Positions 36,774 to 45,513 of a DNA stretch of 64,000 bases are shown one piece after another. Under the pieces are notes generated by a model. It was not told where the DNA came from, ran no database searches, and was given only the letters and a program-made list of their open reading frames with translations. This DNA comes from Microbulbifer sp. YPW1. Lineage in GTDB: Bacteria; Pseudomonadota; Gammaproteobacteria; Pseudomonadales; Cellvibrionaceae. Each line of letters begins with the position of its first letter. Position 1 is the first letter of the stretch. The DNA is taken from the NCBI RefSeq assembly GCF_013367775.1, contig NZ_CP055157.1:4414001-4478000 (forward strand). The letters are read 5' to 3'. Position numbers and translations under genes: made by a program.

Positions 36774-37544
36774 ATGACCAACGCAGTAAAGACTCCTGAA
36801 CAGATTGCCAAAATGCGCACTGCCGGCCGCCTGGCTGCAGAGGTGCTGGAAATGATCGGCGAGTATGTGGTCCCCGGGGTCACGACCGAGGAGCTCGACA
36901 GACGCTGTCACGAGTACATCGTTGATGTGCAGAAGGCCATCCCCGCCTGCCTCGGCTATCGCGGCTTCCCCAAATCCATTTGCACCTCGGTCAACGAGGT
37001 GATCTGCCACGGCATTCCCTCCGAATCCAAGGTGCTGAAGAAAGGCGACATCATCAATATCGACGTTACAGTCATCAAAGATGGCTGGTACGGCGACACC
37101 TCCAAGATGTACTTCGTCGGCAAACCCGCTGCCCATGCGGAACGCCTGGTCAAAGTCACCCAGGAGTGCCTGTACAAGGCGATCGAGATCGTCCGCCCAG
37201 GTACCACCCTCGGGGATATCGGCCACGTGATCCAGCAACACGCGGAAAAGAACTACTACTCCGTGGTCAAGGATTTTTGCGGCCACGGCATCGGCGACGT
37301 GTTTCACGAGGACCCCCAGATTCTGCACTACGGCAAGCCGGGTACCGGGCAGGTGCTGGAAGAAGGCATGACCTTTACCATCGAGCCCATGATCAACGCC
37401 GGCAAACCCGGCAGCAAGGTACTGCGGGACGGCTGGACCGCCGTCACCGTCGACCGCCGTCTGTCCGCCCAGTGGGAACACACCATGGCCGTGACTGCGG
37501 ATGGTGTCGAAATCCTGACCGCGCGCAAGGAAGAGTCGTTTTAA
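36774..37544 (+). CDS. map: Methionine aminopeptidase, type I
   Basis: Removes the N-terminal methionine from new proteins. The 257-residue protein from ATG 36774 has the pita-bread fold with metal ligands in INIDVTVIKDGWYGDTSKM, CGHGIGDVFHEDP and the later TIEPM. A longer frame reaching 36654 adds 40 residues without family similarity and lacks a good ribosome-binding site. It is divergent from rpsB; the 583 bases between the two starts hold the rpsB promoter and leader but no recognised gene. Confidence 0.97.
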   Translation: MTNAVKTPEQIAKMRTAGRLAAEVLEMIGEYVVPGVTTEELDRRCHEYIVDVQKAIPACLGYRGFPKSICTSVNEVICHGIPSESKVLKKGDIINIDVTVIKDGWYGDTSKMYFVGKPAAHAERLVKVTQECLYKAIEIVRPGTTLGDIGHVIQQHAEKNYYSVVKDFCGHGIGDVFHEDPQILHYGKPGTGQVLEEGMTFTIEPMINAGKPGSKVLRDGWTAVTVDRRLSAQWEHTMAVTADGVEILTARKEESF

Positions 37545-37678
37545 GTCGAGCCTGGACAAAGCGCTTTACCCCCAGACTCGCACTGCGATCAGCACAATCG
37601 CGTGAACATGGCCTCTAGCGGCCAGGGAAGGAACAACCGGACCGGGCATTCCCCGGTGCCGAACCGGAATCTACACAG

Positions 37679-40414
37679 ATGAATTCCATGCAGCTGGCCC
37701 ACATCCCGCACTTTCAGAAGCCTCTATTCTTCTTCGATCAGTCGCGCTTCCGGCGCGACCTGAACGAGGGTAAACGCCCTACCCTGGAAATTTTCAAGGA
37801 CGCCGTGGGCGCTGCCGACACCCATATGGCACGCCGCTTTCGCGAGGGCGAAGATGTCCGCACCCTGGTGTACGAGCGCGCCCTGTTTGTGGACTGCCTG
37901 CTCCACTATGCCTGGCATCAGTTCCAGTGGCCCGACAACATCAGCCTGCTCGCCGTCGGCGGTTATGGACGGGGGGAACTGCACCCCAAGTCGGATATCG
38001 ACCTGCTGATACTTAGCGAAGACAAGCCAGACGAAGCCACGGTCGACAATATCGAGCGACTGGTCGCATTCCTGTGGGACCTGAAGCTGGATATCGGCCA
38101 CTCCGTGCGCACCATTGACCACTGTATGGAGATGGCGGCCGAGGACATTACCGTTGCCACCAACCTGCTCGAGTGCCGCACGGTAGTCGGCAATCCGGCC
38201 CTGTGTGAAACCCTCAACGAGCGTATGACCCCGGAGAAGATCTGGGCGGCCGATGCCTTCTTCAGCGCCAAGTACAGCGAGCAGCAAGCCCGCCACAGCA
38301 AACAGCAGGGTGCTGAATACAATCTGGAACCCAACATCAAAAACGCCCCTGGCGGTCTGCGCGATATCCAGACGATCAACTGGGTCGCCAAGCGCTACTT
38401 TCAGGTGCGCACCCTCAAGCAGCTACAGGGAAAGGGTTTCTTTACCGAGGAAGAGTTCGCCATCCTGCAATCCGGCGAGGATTTCCTGTGGCGGGTACGC
38501 TACGGCCTGCATCTGCTGGCGGGCCGCCCTGAAGAGCGACTGCTGTTCGATTACCAGCGCGAGCTGGCGCGGGAGTTCGGCTACAAAGACAACGACACCC
38601 ACCTGGCGGTCGAGCAGTTCATGCACACCTATTACCGGATCGTGATGGCGCTGCGCGAGCTGAACGATGTGCTGTTGCAGTTCCTGGATGAAGTGATCCT
38701 GCAACGGGGCAAACACCTGCCGGTCACCCCCATCAACGAGCGCTTCCAGCTTCGCGGCAACACCATCGAAGCAGCGGTGACCCGCACCTTTATCGAACAC
38801 CCGCCCGCCCTGCTGGAAATCTTCGTGCTGATGGCCAATAACCCGGAAATCCACGGTGTCCGGGCTTCCACCATCCGCCTGATCCGCGAGCATCGCCACC
38901 TGATCGACGATGAGTTCCGCGCAGACCCGGCCAACACCCGGCTGTTCATGCAACTGCTGCGCAGCCCGCGCGGGCTTTCCACCCAGCTCACCCGCATGAC
39001 CCGCTACGGTATTCTCGGCCGCTATTTGCCCGAGTTCGGCCGCGTCACCGGGCAGATGCAGCACGACCTGTTCCACATTTATACCGTGGACGCCCACACC
39101 CTGCAGGTGGTTCGCAATATGCGCAGCTTCCGCGGCGAAGACGCCTGGGAGAAGTTCCCGCTCGCGGCCGAGATACTGTCGCGCATGCGTAAACCCGAAC
39201 TGCTGTATATCGGTGGCCTGTACCACGATATCGCCAAGGGGCGCGGCGGCGATCACTCCAAGCTCGGGGTAGCGGATGCAGATGCATTCTGTCGTCGCCA
39301 CGGCCTCTCGGCGCGGGATCGCCGACTGGTGTGCTGGCTGGTAGAAAAGCACCTGCTGATGAGTGCGGTATCGCAAAAACAGGATATTTCCGATCCCGAA
39401 GTGGTACACGCCTTTGCCGCAGAAGTCGGCGACCGCGAACACCTGGATTACCTGTACGCACTGACCGTGGCAGACATCAATGCCACCAACCCGGACCTGT
39501 GGAACAGCTGGCGCGCCAGCCTGATGCGCCAGCTCTACCAGCATACCCAGCGCGCACTGCGCCGGGGGCTGGAAAACCCCATCGACCGCGATGAAATCTA
39601 CGAAGAGACCCAGGCACAGGCGCGCAATATGCTGCGCGCCATGGGACTGCCGAGCAATGTCGTGGAAGATATCTGGTCCGAAATGGGCGAGGACTACTTT
39701 GTGCGCGAGAGCGCCGACAGCATCACCTGGCATACCGCCGCCATTTACCAGCTGCAGAAGGATCCGGAACGGGACGCCGACAGCGATACCGTGGTGCTTA
39801 CCCGCAATTCCGGCCCGGGCGAGCACGACGGCGCTACCGAGGTATTCATTTACACCCCGGACCGCCCGAATGTGTTCGCTGCCGTGGTGACCGGCCTCGA
39901 CATGCTCAACCTGAACATCCACGACGCACGTCTGTACAGTTCCGCTGGCGGCTACACCCTGGATACCTTTTACGTGCTGGACGAGTCCGGCCAACCGCTG
40001 CTGGACGAGCCCCACCGCCTGGAGCAGATCCGCAACACCCTGCAGCAGGAACTGAAGCTGGTGGAGGACTACTCCAAAGTGATCCAGCGCCGCACACCGC
40101 GCCGCCTCAAGATGTTCCACCTGCCCAGCCAGGCCCACATTTCCACCGAACCGGAAGACACCTACAGCACCCTGGAAATCACCAGTGCCGACCGGCCCGG
40201 CCTGCTGGCCCGTATCGCGCGCATCTTCATCACCCACGATCTGCGCCTGCACAACGCCAAGATTTCTACCTTGGGGGAACGCGTCGAGGATATCTTTCAT
40301 ATTACCGACGCCGACGACAAACCACTGGACGACCAGCAACTGATCGAAACTCTGGAACAGGCCATCTGCCAGGAACTGGACGCCCACCAGGCGACACTCC
40401 CCCCGCAGCCATGA
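37679..40414 (+). CDS. glnD: Bifunctional uridylyltransferase/uridylyl-removing enzyme GlnD
   Basis: Senses glutamine and modifies the PII signalling protein, controlling nitrogen assimilation. The 911-residue protein has a nucleotidyltransferase domain with AVGGYGRGELHPKSDIDLL (Asp106, Asp108), a PII-uridylyl linker domain, an HD phosphohydrolase domain with YHDIAKGRGGDHS (His516, Asp517), and two C-terminal ACT domains (about 705-785 and 830-900). Length and order are normal. It follows map and precedes dapC, as in Pseudomonas. Confidence 0.97.
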   Translation: MNSMQLAHIPHFQKPLFFFDQSRFRRDLNEGKRPTLEIFKDAVGAADTHMARRFREGEDVRTLVYERALFVDCLLHYAWHQFQWPDNISLLAVGGYGRGELHPKSDIDLLILSEDKPDEATVDNIERLVAFLWDLKLDIGHSVRTIDHCMEMAAEDITVATNLLECRTVVGNPALCETLNERMTPEKIWAADAFFSAKYSEQQARHSKQQGAEYNLEPNIKNAPGGLRDIQTINWVAKRYFQVRTLKQLQGKGFFTEEEFAILQSGEDFLWRVRYGLHLLAGRPEERLLFDYQRELAREFGYKDNDTHLAVEQFMHTYYRIVMALRELNDVLLQFLDEVILQRGKHLPVTPINERFQLRGNTIEAAVTRTFIEHPPALLEIFVLMANNPEIHGVRASTIRLIREHRHLIDDEFRADPANTRLFMQLLRSPRGLSTQLTRMTRYGILGRYLPEFGRVTGQMQHDLFHIYTVDAHTLQVVRNMRSFRGEDAWEKFPLAAEILSRMRKPELLYIGGLYHDIAKGRGGDHSKLGVADADAFCRRHGLSARDRRLVCWLVEKHLLMSAVSQKQDISDPEVVHAFAAEVGDREHLDYLYALTVADINATNPDLWNSWRASLMRQLYQHTQRALRRGLENPIDRDEIYEETQAQARNMLRAMGLPSNVVEDIWSEMGEDYFVRESADSITWHTAAIYQLQKDPERDADSDTVVLTRNSGPGEHDGATEVFIYTPDRPNVFAAVVTGLDMLNLNIHDARLYSSAGGYTLDTFYVLDESGQPLLDEPHRLEQIRNTLQQELKLVEDYSKVIQRRTPRRLKMFHLPSQAHISTEPEDTYSTLEITSADRPGLLARIARIFITHDLRLHNAKISTLGERVEDIFHITDADDKPLDDQQLIETLEQAICQELDAHQATLPPQP

Positions 40415-40467
40415 TCGGGTAACGGCACCAGACTCCCAGAATAAACAGCCAGGCAAACAGAACAATC

Positions 40468-41643
40468 ATGAACCCTAACTTGCAACAGCTGCAGCCCTAC
40501 CCTTTCGCCAAGCTCGCCAAACTGAAAGCGGGCGTGGAAGCCCCAGGGGAACTTGCGCATATTGCGCTGTCGATTGGCGAACCCAAACATACACCACCGG
40601 CGTTTGTACGGGACGAATTGATCGACAACCTCGACAAGCTGGCCGCTTATCCGGTAACCAAAGGACTGGATCCACTGCGCGAAACTATCGCCCGCTGGCT
40701 GTGCGAGCGCTTCCAGCTGGATACCGTGAACGCAGACTCCCAGGTAATCCCGGTGAACGGTACCCGCGAGGCGCTGTTCGCTTTCGCCCAGGCCGTGGTA
40801 TCCCCCGGATCCAAGGTCCTGATGCCCAATCCCTTCTACCAGATTTACGAAGGGGCAGCCTTCCTCGCCGGCGCCGAACCCCACTTTATCAATTGCCGGG
40901 TTGAGACCGGATTCAAGCCGGACTTCGACGCGGTATCCGAATCCGTGTGGCAGCAGTGCGACCTGCTCTACCTGTGCACCCCGGGCAACCCCACCGGTGC
41001 GCTGCTGGATATCGAAGACCTCAAGAAGCTGATCGCACTGGCGGACCGGTACGACTTCACCATTGCCTCCGATGAGTGCTATTCCGAGCTGTACTTTGAC
41101 GAAGATAATCCGCCGGTGGGCCTTCTGCAGGCCTGCGCGGAGCTGGGTCGCAACGATTACCGCCGCTGCGTGGTGTTCCACAGCCTGTCGAAGCGCTCCA
41201 ACCTCCCCGGCCTGCGCTCCGGGTTTGTCGCCGGCGATGGGGAGATCCTGGAAAAATTCCTGCTCTATCGCACCTACCACGGCTGCGCCATGCCCGTGCC
41301 CACCCAGTACGCGTCTATTGCCGCCTGGCAGGACGAACAGCACGTAAAAGAGAACCGCGCGCTGTACCGACAGAAGTTTGATGCAGTACTGGATATTCTC
41401 GATGGCTGCCTGGATGTACAGAAACCAGAAGCCAGCTTCTACCTTTGGCCGCGAGTCGGCGATGGCGAAACCTTCGCCCGCGAGTTGTTCCGCCAGCAAC
41501 ATATCACCGTGCTTCCCGGCGCCTACCTCGCCCGCGAAGCCAACGGTGTCAATCCCGGTGCCGAATATGTCCGTATGGCCCTGGTCGCCACCCTGGATGA
41601 ATGCATCGAAGGGGCAAAACGCATCAAGCAGTTCTGCCGATAA
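40468..41643 (+). CDS. dapC: Succinyldiaminopimelate transaminase
   Basis: Pyridoxal-phosphate aminotransferase (class I) that makes N-succinyl-diaminopimelate in lysine and peptidoglycan synthesis. The 391-residue protein has the start NPNLQQLQPYPFAKLAKL typical of DapC and the cofactor lysine Lys242 in SLSKRSNLPG. Another class I aminotransferase role cannot be excluded from sequence alone, but the neighbourhood (glnD upstream, dapD and dapE downstream) supports DapC. Confidence 0.93.
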   Translation: MNPNLQQLQPYPFAKLAKLKAGVEAPGELAHIALSIGEPKHTPPAFVRDELIDNLDKLAAYPVTKGLDPLRETIARWLCERFQLDTVNADSQVIPVNGTREALFAFAQAVVSPGSKVLMPNPFYQIYEGAAFLAGAEPHFINCRVETGFKPDFDAVSESVWQQCDLLYLCTPGNPTGALLDIEDLKKLIALADRYDFTIASDECYSELYFDEDNPPVGLLQACAELGRNDYRRCVVFHSLSKRSNLPGLRSGFVAGDGEILEKFLLYRTYHGCAMPVPTQYASIAAWQDEQHVKENRALYRQKFDAVLDILDGCLDVQKPEASFYLWPRVGDGETFARELFRQQHITVLPGAYLAREANGVNPGAEYVRMALVATLDECIEGAKRIKQFCR

Positions 41644-41667
41644 GCGTACGCTGTAAACGAATCGACA

Positions 41668-42336
41668 ATGACCGCAAAGAACCTATTAAAAAAAGAGCGC
41701 GTGGAATATGTGCTCAACCGGCTGGAAGAGCTCTACCCGGAAACGCCGGTCCCGCTGGACCACTTTGACGCCTACTCCCTGCTGGTGGCGGTGCTGCTGT
41801 CGGCACAGTGCACCGATGAGCGGGTCAACCAGATCACGCCCGGCCTGTGGGCACTGGCAGACAATCCGTACGATATGGCGAAGGTCCCGGTGGAAAAAAT
41901 CCGCGAGGTCATCCGCCCCTGTGGCCTTTCCCCACAAAAATCGAAAGCGATTCAGAAGCTTTCGGAAATCCTGGTCAACGAATACCACGGCCAGGTCCCG
42001 GAAAATATGGCAGCACTGGAAACCTTACCCGGTGTGGGCCACAAAACCGCAAGCGTGGTGATGGCGCAGGCCTTCGGCCATCCCGCTTTTCCGGTGGACA
42101 CCCACATCCACCGCCTGGCCCAGCGCTGGGGTCTCACCTCGGGTAAAAACGTGGTGCAGACAGAAAAAGACCTGAAGCGCCTGTTCCCAAAAGAAAAGTG
42201 GAACAAGTTGCACCTGCAGATCATTTTCTACGGCCGGGAGTTCTGCTCTGCCCGCGGTTGCGATGGCACTGTCTGCGAGATCTGTACCACCTGCTATCCC
42301 GCGCGCAAGCACCCGAAAAAAATCAACAAAGCCTGA
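41668..42336 (+). CDS. nth: Endonuclease III family DNA glycosylase with unusual Cys pattern
   Basis: Removes oxidised pyrimidines and nicks abasic sites. The 222-residue protein has the helix-hairpin-helix LPGVGHKTA with catalytic Lys126, and VDTHIHR with Asp144. The C-terminal iron-sulfur loop has five cysteines (193, 198, 203, 206, 209). E. coli Nth uses spacing 7-3-6. Here Cys193, 203 and 209 fit that grid, but the second ligand position (200) is Gly. The cluster could use Cys198 or Cys206 instead, or be altered. Inserted between dapC and an ArsC-like gene. Confidence 0.92.
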   Translation: MTAKNLLKKERVEYVLNRLEELYPETPVPLDHFDAYSLLVAVLLSAQCTDERVNQITPGLWALADNPYDMAKVPVEKIREVIRPCGLSPQKSKAIQKLSEILVNEYHGQVPENMAALETLPGVGHKTASVVMAQAFGHPAFPVDTHIHRLAQRWGLTSGKNVVQTEKDLKRLFPKEKWNKLHLQIIFYGREFCSARGCDGTVCEICTTCYPARKHPKKINKA

Positions 42337-42376
42337 AGCCGTTTTCAGGATATTGAGCACTGATACAGGAAATTCC

Positions 42377-42721
42377 ATGATTACCCTTTACGGCATCAAG
42401 AATTGCGACACCGTAAAAAAAGCCCGCAAGTGGCTCGAACAAAACGATGTAGCGTACAGTTTTCACGACTTCCGCGAAGATGGCATGAGCGATGTTCCCC
42501 TGTCCCAATGGCTACAGGAATTCGGCTGGGAGCAGGTATTGAATCGACGCTCCACCAGCTGGCGCGCGCTGAGCGAAGTGCAAAAAACGGAAATGGACAA
42601 CGGCAGTGCCGAGTCGCTGGCCAGCGAAACCCCCACCCTTATCAAGCGTCCGGTAATGACCAAAGGTGATAACACCCTGTTTGGCTTCAAGGCCGACAGC
42701 TACGCCAGCTTCGTCAAGTAA
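42377..42721 (+). CDS. ArsC/Spx-family reductase-like protein (YffB type)
   Basis: Small thioredoxin-fold protein of 114 residues, beginning MITLYGIKNCDTVKKARKWL with a single N-terminal cysteine in KNCDTV, as in YffB. True arsenate reductases have further catalytic residues not evident here; YffB is a glutathione-related reductase of unknown substrate. The start at 42377 fits the fold; the longer frame from 42263 overlaps nth and has no support. In E. coli yffB is beside dapE, and here it sits just before dapD and dapE. Confidence 0.88.
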   Translation: MITLYGIKNCDTVKKARKWLEQNDVAYSFHDFREDGMSDVPLSQWLQEFGWEQVLNRRSTSWRALSEVQKTEMDNGSAESLASETPTLIKRPVMTKGDNTLFGFKADSYASFVK

Positions 42722-42794
42722 CGCACGCGAAGCAGTCGAGTTACCGCACATCAAACCAATTGAAAAAATTCAGACTCAGGAAAAGGAAACCATC

Positions 42795-43826
42795 ATGAGT
42801 AACGTATATAGCATCGGCTTCGGCGTCGGCACCTGCAACAGCAAGGGCGAATGGCTCGAAGTTTACTTCCCGCAACCCCTGCTGAACCCGGCGGAGGAAG
42901 TTGCCGGTGCGGTGACCGGCACCTTGAATATTGACGGCGGCAATGTCGCCGTCGCACTGGAGCAGGCGCAGCTGCAGCCGCTTGCAGATCAGCTGGAAAG
43001 CGCCGGCGCCAGCGAGCAGGCAGAGATTCTGCGCCAGTTTGCCGGCAGCCAGCGCCCACTGGTGGCCGTGGTCCTGCACAGCGACGATGCACCGCAGTCT
43101 GTTCCGGAGTCTTACCTGAAGCTGCACCTGCTGTCACACCGCCTGGTAAAGCCTCACGGCACCAAGCTGGACGGCATTTTTGGCCAGCTGGCAAACGTTG
43201 CCTGGACCAATCAGGGCGCGATCGATCTCGAAGAGCTTCCCCAGCGCCAGCTGGAAGCGCGCCTGAAAGGCGAGCTGCTGGAAGTTTCCTGCGTGGATAA
43301 ATTCCCGAAAATGACCAATTACGTGGTACCAAAAGGTGTGCGTATTGCACACACTGCCCGTGTGCGTCTCGGCGCATACCTGGGTGAAGGTACCACCATC
43401 ATGCACGAAGGGTTTGTAAACTTTAACGCGGGCACCGAAGGCCCGGGCATGATCGAAGGCCGTATTTCTGCGGGCGTATTCGTCGGTGCCGGCTCTGATC
43501 TGGGCGGCGGCAGCTCTACCATGGGCACCCTGTCCGGTGGTGGCAACATCGTGATCGCTCTCGGCGACGGCTGCCTGCTGGGTGCAAACTCCGGTACCGG
43601 TATCCCTCTGGGCGACCGCTGCACTGTGGAATCCGGCCTGTACATCACCGCGGGCACCAAGGTTGCCGTGCTGGATGACAAGGGCGAAGTTGCCGAGTCC
43701 GTCAAAGCCCGCGATCTGGCCGGTAAATCTGACTTGCTGTTTCGCCGCAATTCCAGCACAGGTGCGGTTGAGTGCCTGACCAATAAAAGCGCGGTTGAAC
43801 TGAATGCCGAGTTGCATAGCAACTGA
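42795..43826 (+). CDS. dapD: Tetrahydrodipicolinate N-succinyltransferase, long form
   Basis: Transfers succinyl from CoA to tetrahydrodipicolinate in the diaminopimelate/lysine pathway. From ATG 42795 (AAGGAAAC upstream) it has 343 residues, the long form of pseudomonads rather than the 274-residue E. coli form. An N-terminal domain of about 170 residues precedes a left-handed beta-helix (for example AHTARVRLGAYLGEG) and a LGGGSSTMGTLSGGGN loop. It is the second dap gene of the cluster. Confidence 0.95.
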   Translation: MSNVYSIGFGVGTCNSKGEWLEVYFPQPLLNPAEEVAGAVTGTLNIDGGNVAVALEQAQLQPLADQLESAGASEQAEILRQFAGSQRPLVAVVLHSDDAPQSVPESYLKLHLLSHRLVKPHGTKLDGIFGQLANVAWTNQGAIDLEELPQRQLEARLKGELLEVSCVDKFPKMTNYVVPKGVRIAHTARVRLGAYLGEGTTIMHEGFVNFNAGTEGPGMIEGRISAGVFVGAGSDLGGGSSTMGTLSGGGNIVIALGDGCLLGANSGTGIPLGDRCTVESGLYITAGTKVAVLDDKGEVAESVKARDLAGKSDLLFRRNSSTGAVECLTNKSAVELNAELHSN

Positions 43827-43832
43827 TTGATA

Positions 43833-43980
43833 CGCCGCCGGTTACCGGGTCCGCTTGAAGCAGGTCCGGTGGCGGCAAAGCACTGGGGGAGCCTTTCGGA
43901 ATCGCTGTAGATACATCCCTGTACGCTCCGGCGGTGCCATCCGTGGCACCGACGGTTCCGAAAAGCTCCCCCAGCGCTTT
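43833..43980. repeat. Long inverted-repeat element after dapD
   Basis: Two parts follow the dapD stop. A bulged hairpin pairs GCCGCC near 43833 with GGCGGC near 43871. Then a 25-base arm (43877-43901) pairs with 43956-43980 with only two mismatches, enclosing a core that holds ATCCCT and the small hairpin CGGTGCC/GGCACCG with loop ATCCGT. The core aligns with 2475-2535 between prfB and lysS, so this is a second copy of a dispersed element with better preserved arms. It may also end the dapD transcript. Confidence 0.65.
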
Positions 43981-44072
43981 ACCTTCACATGAACAAAAGT
44001 ACTTCGTTCGGAACCACCGAGAAATAATAATTGCGCTCGGCAAGTAAACCGAACGTCGATGCGAAGGCCCCT

Positions 44073-44183
44073 CTGGCGGTGTTTTTTCGTGAGACCTTCT
44101 AAAACAGGGATGTTTTAGAAGAGCCCCCAGGGATGGGTTAACGGGGGGCGCCTAGCTCGTGTCTCGCGAGAAGCCACCGCCAG
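44073..44183. repeat. Compound hairpin element before dapE
   Basis: Outer arms CTGGCGGTG... (44073-44093) and ...CACCGCCAG (44163-44183) match at about 16 of 21 positions. They enclose a perfect hairpin CTTCTAAAACA/TGTTTTAGAAG with loop GGGA (44096-44121) and a second GCCCCC/GGGGGC hairpin (about 44123-44149). Both carry GGGATG in or next to the loop, the complement of the CATCCC seen in the other two elements. The 417-base dapD-dapE gap has no gene besides these elements. Confidence 0.6.
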
Positions 44184-44243
44184 CCAGACCGCCACATAAC
44201 AGGACTAGTGCTCCCCAAAACCAGGGAGCCGGTAAAAACTCCC

Positions 44244-45374
44244 ATGACTCCAACTGTAAAACTTACCTGCGACCTGATCAGCAAAAAATCCGTAACCCCA
44301 GAAGACGCTGGGTGTATGGAACTAATGCTCGAACGCCTGGAAAAAATTGGCTTCAAAACCGAGCACCTGCGCTTCGGTGATACCGATAATTTCTGGTCCG
44401 TACGCGGCGAAGAAGGCCCCCTGTTCGCCTTTGCCGGCCACACCGACGTCGTGCCCACCGGCCCCGAAGAAAACTGGCAGTACCCGCCATTTGAGCCACA
44501 AGTCGTCAACGGTATGCTCTACGGCCGCGGTGCCGCGGATATGAAAGGCTCCCTTGCCGCCATGGTGGTGGCGTGCGAAGAATTCGTCGCCGCCCACCCC
44601 GACCACAAAGGTCGTATCGCCCTGCTAATCACCAGCGACGAAGAAGGTCCGGCAAAGCACGGCACCGTAAAAGTGGTCGAATGGCTGGAAAAACGGGGGG
44701 AAAAAATCGACTGGTGTCTGGTGGGTGAACCATCGAGCACCACCCTCGCCGGCGACGTCATCAAGAACGGCCGCCGCGGCTCACTGGGCCTGGAACTTAC
44801 CGTATTCGGTATCCAGGGCCATGTTGCCTACCCGCACTTGGCAGAAAACCCGGTACACAAACTGGCACCGGCCCTGGCCGAGCTGGCCGCGGAGGAATGG
44901 GATCAGGGCAATGATTTCTTCCCTGCCACCAGCTTCCAGGTTTCCAACATCAACGGCGGCACCGGAGCCACCAATGTGATTCCCGGCGATGTGAAAGTCG
45001 TATGTAACTGGCGCTTTTCCACCGAGACCACTGCGGAACAGCTGGAGAGCCGCGCCCGAGCGATTTTTGATAAACACGGCCTGAAGTACGAAGCCAACTT
45101 CAACCTGTCCGGCCAACCCTTCCTCACTGCCGAAGGGCCACTGGTGGAGTCCGCACAGGCCGCCATTCGCAAGGTCACCGGCCGCGAAACCGAACTGTCC
45201 ACTGCCGGCGGCACTTCCGATGGCCGCTTTATCGCCCCGACGGGCGCACAGGTCGTGGAACTGGGCCCGGTAAACGCCACCATTCACAAGGTGGACGAGT
45301 GCGTGAAAGCTGATGATCTCGATCTGGTAAAGGACATGTACCGGGAAATTCTCATCGGGCTCCTGGCCAAGTAA
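44244..45374 (+). CDS. dapE: Succinyl-diaminopimelate desuccinylase
   Basis: Zinc enzyme that releases LL-diaminopimelate, feeding lysine and peptidoglycan synthesis. The 376-residue protein has the M20 peptidase fold with [23 protein letters not shown] and the catalytic [13 protein letters not shown] 44244 fits the family start ([12 protein letters not shown]); its ribosome-binding site is weak. A GTG at 44208 would add 12 residues. Completes the dapC-dapD-dapE set on this strand. Confidence 0.95.
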   Translation: MTPTVKLTCDLISKKSVTPEDAGCMELMLERLEKIGFKTEHLRFGDTDNFWSVRGEEGPLFAFAGHTDVVPTGPEENWQYPPFEPQVVNGMLYGRGAADMKGSLAAMVVACEEFVAAHPDHKGRIALLITSDEEGPAKHGTVKVVEWLEKRGEKIDWCLVGEPSSTTLAGDVIKNGRRGSLGLELTVFGIQGHVAYPHLAENPVHKLAPALAELAAEEWDQGNDFFPATSFQVSNINGGTGATNVIPGDVKVVCNWRFSTETTAEQLESRARAIFDKHGLKYEANFNLSGQPFLTAEGPLVESAQAAIRKVTGRETELSTAGGTSDGRFIAPTGAQVVELGPVNATIHKVDECVKADDLDLVKDMYREILIGLLAK

Positions 45375-45513
45375 GCGCAGATCGATTGGCGTATATGTGA
45401 CATAAATCACAACCTTGTCGCCCGCTCTCCCTTTCAATAGGGAGCGGGCAGCGAGGTTACCGCCAAGTCCCTACTGCCCCATACTTTTTCCTGACGCATT
45501 ACATGGAGTTTAT

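Noticed and set aside
38423..40465. Long open frame (680 codons) on the minus strand over glnD
   Set aside because: Antisense shadow of glnD with no domain or plausible start signal.
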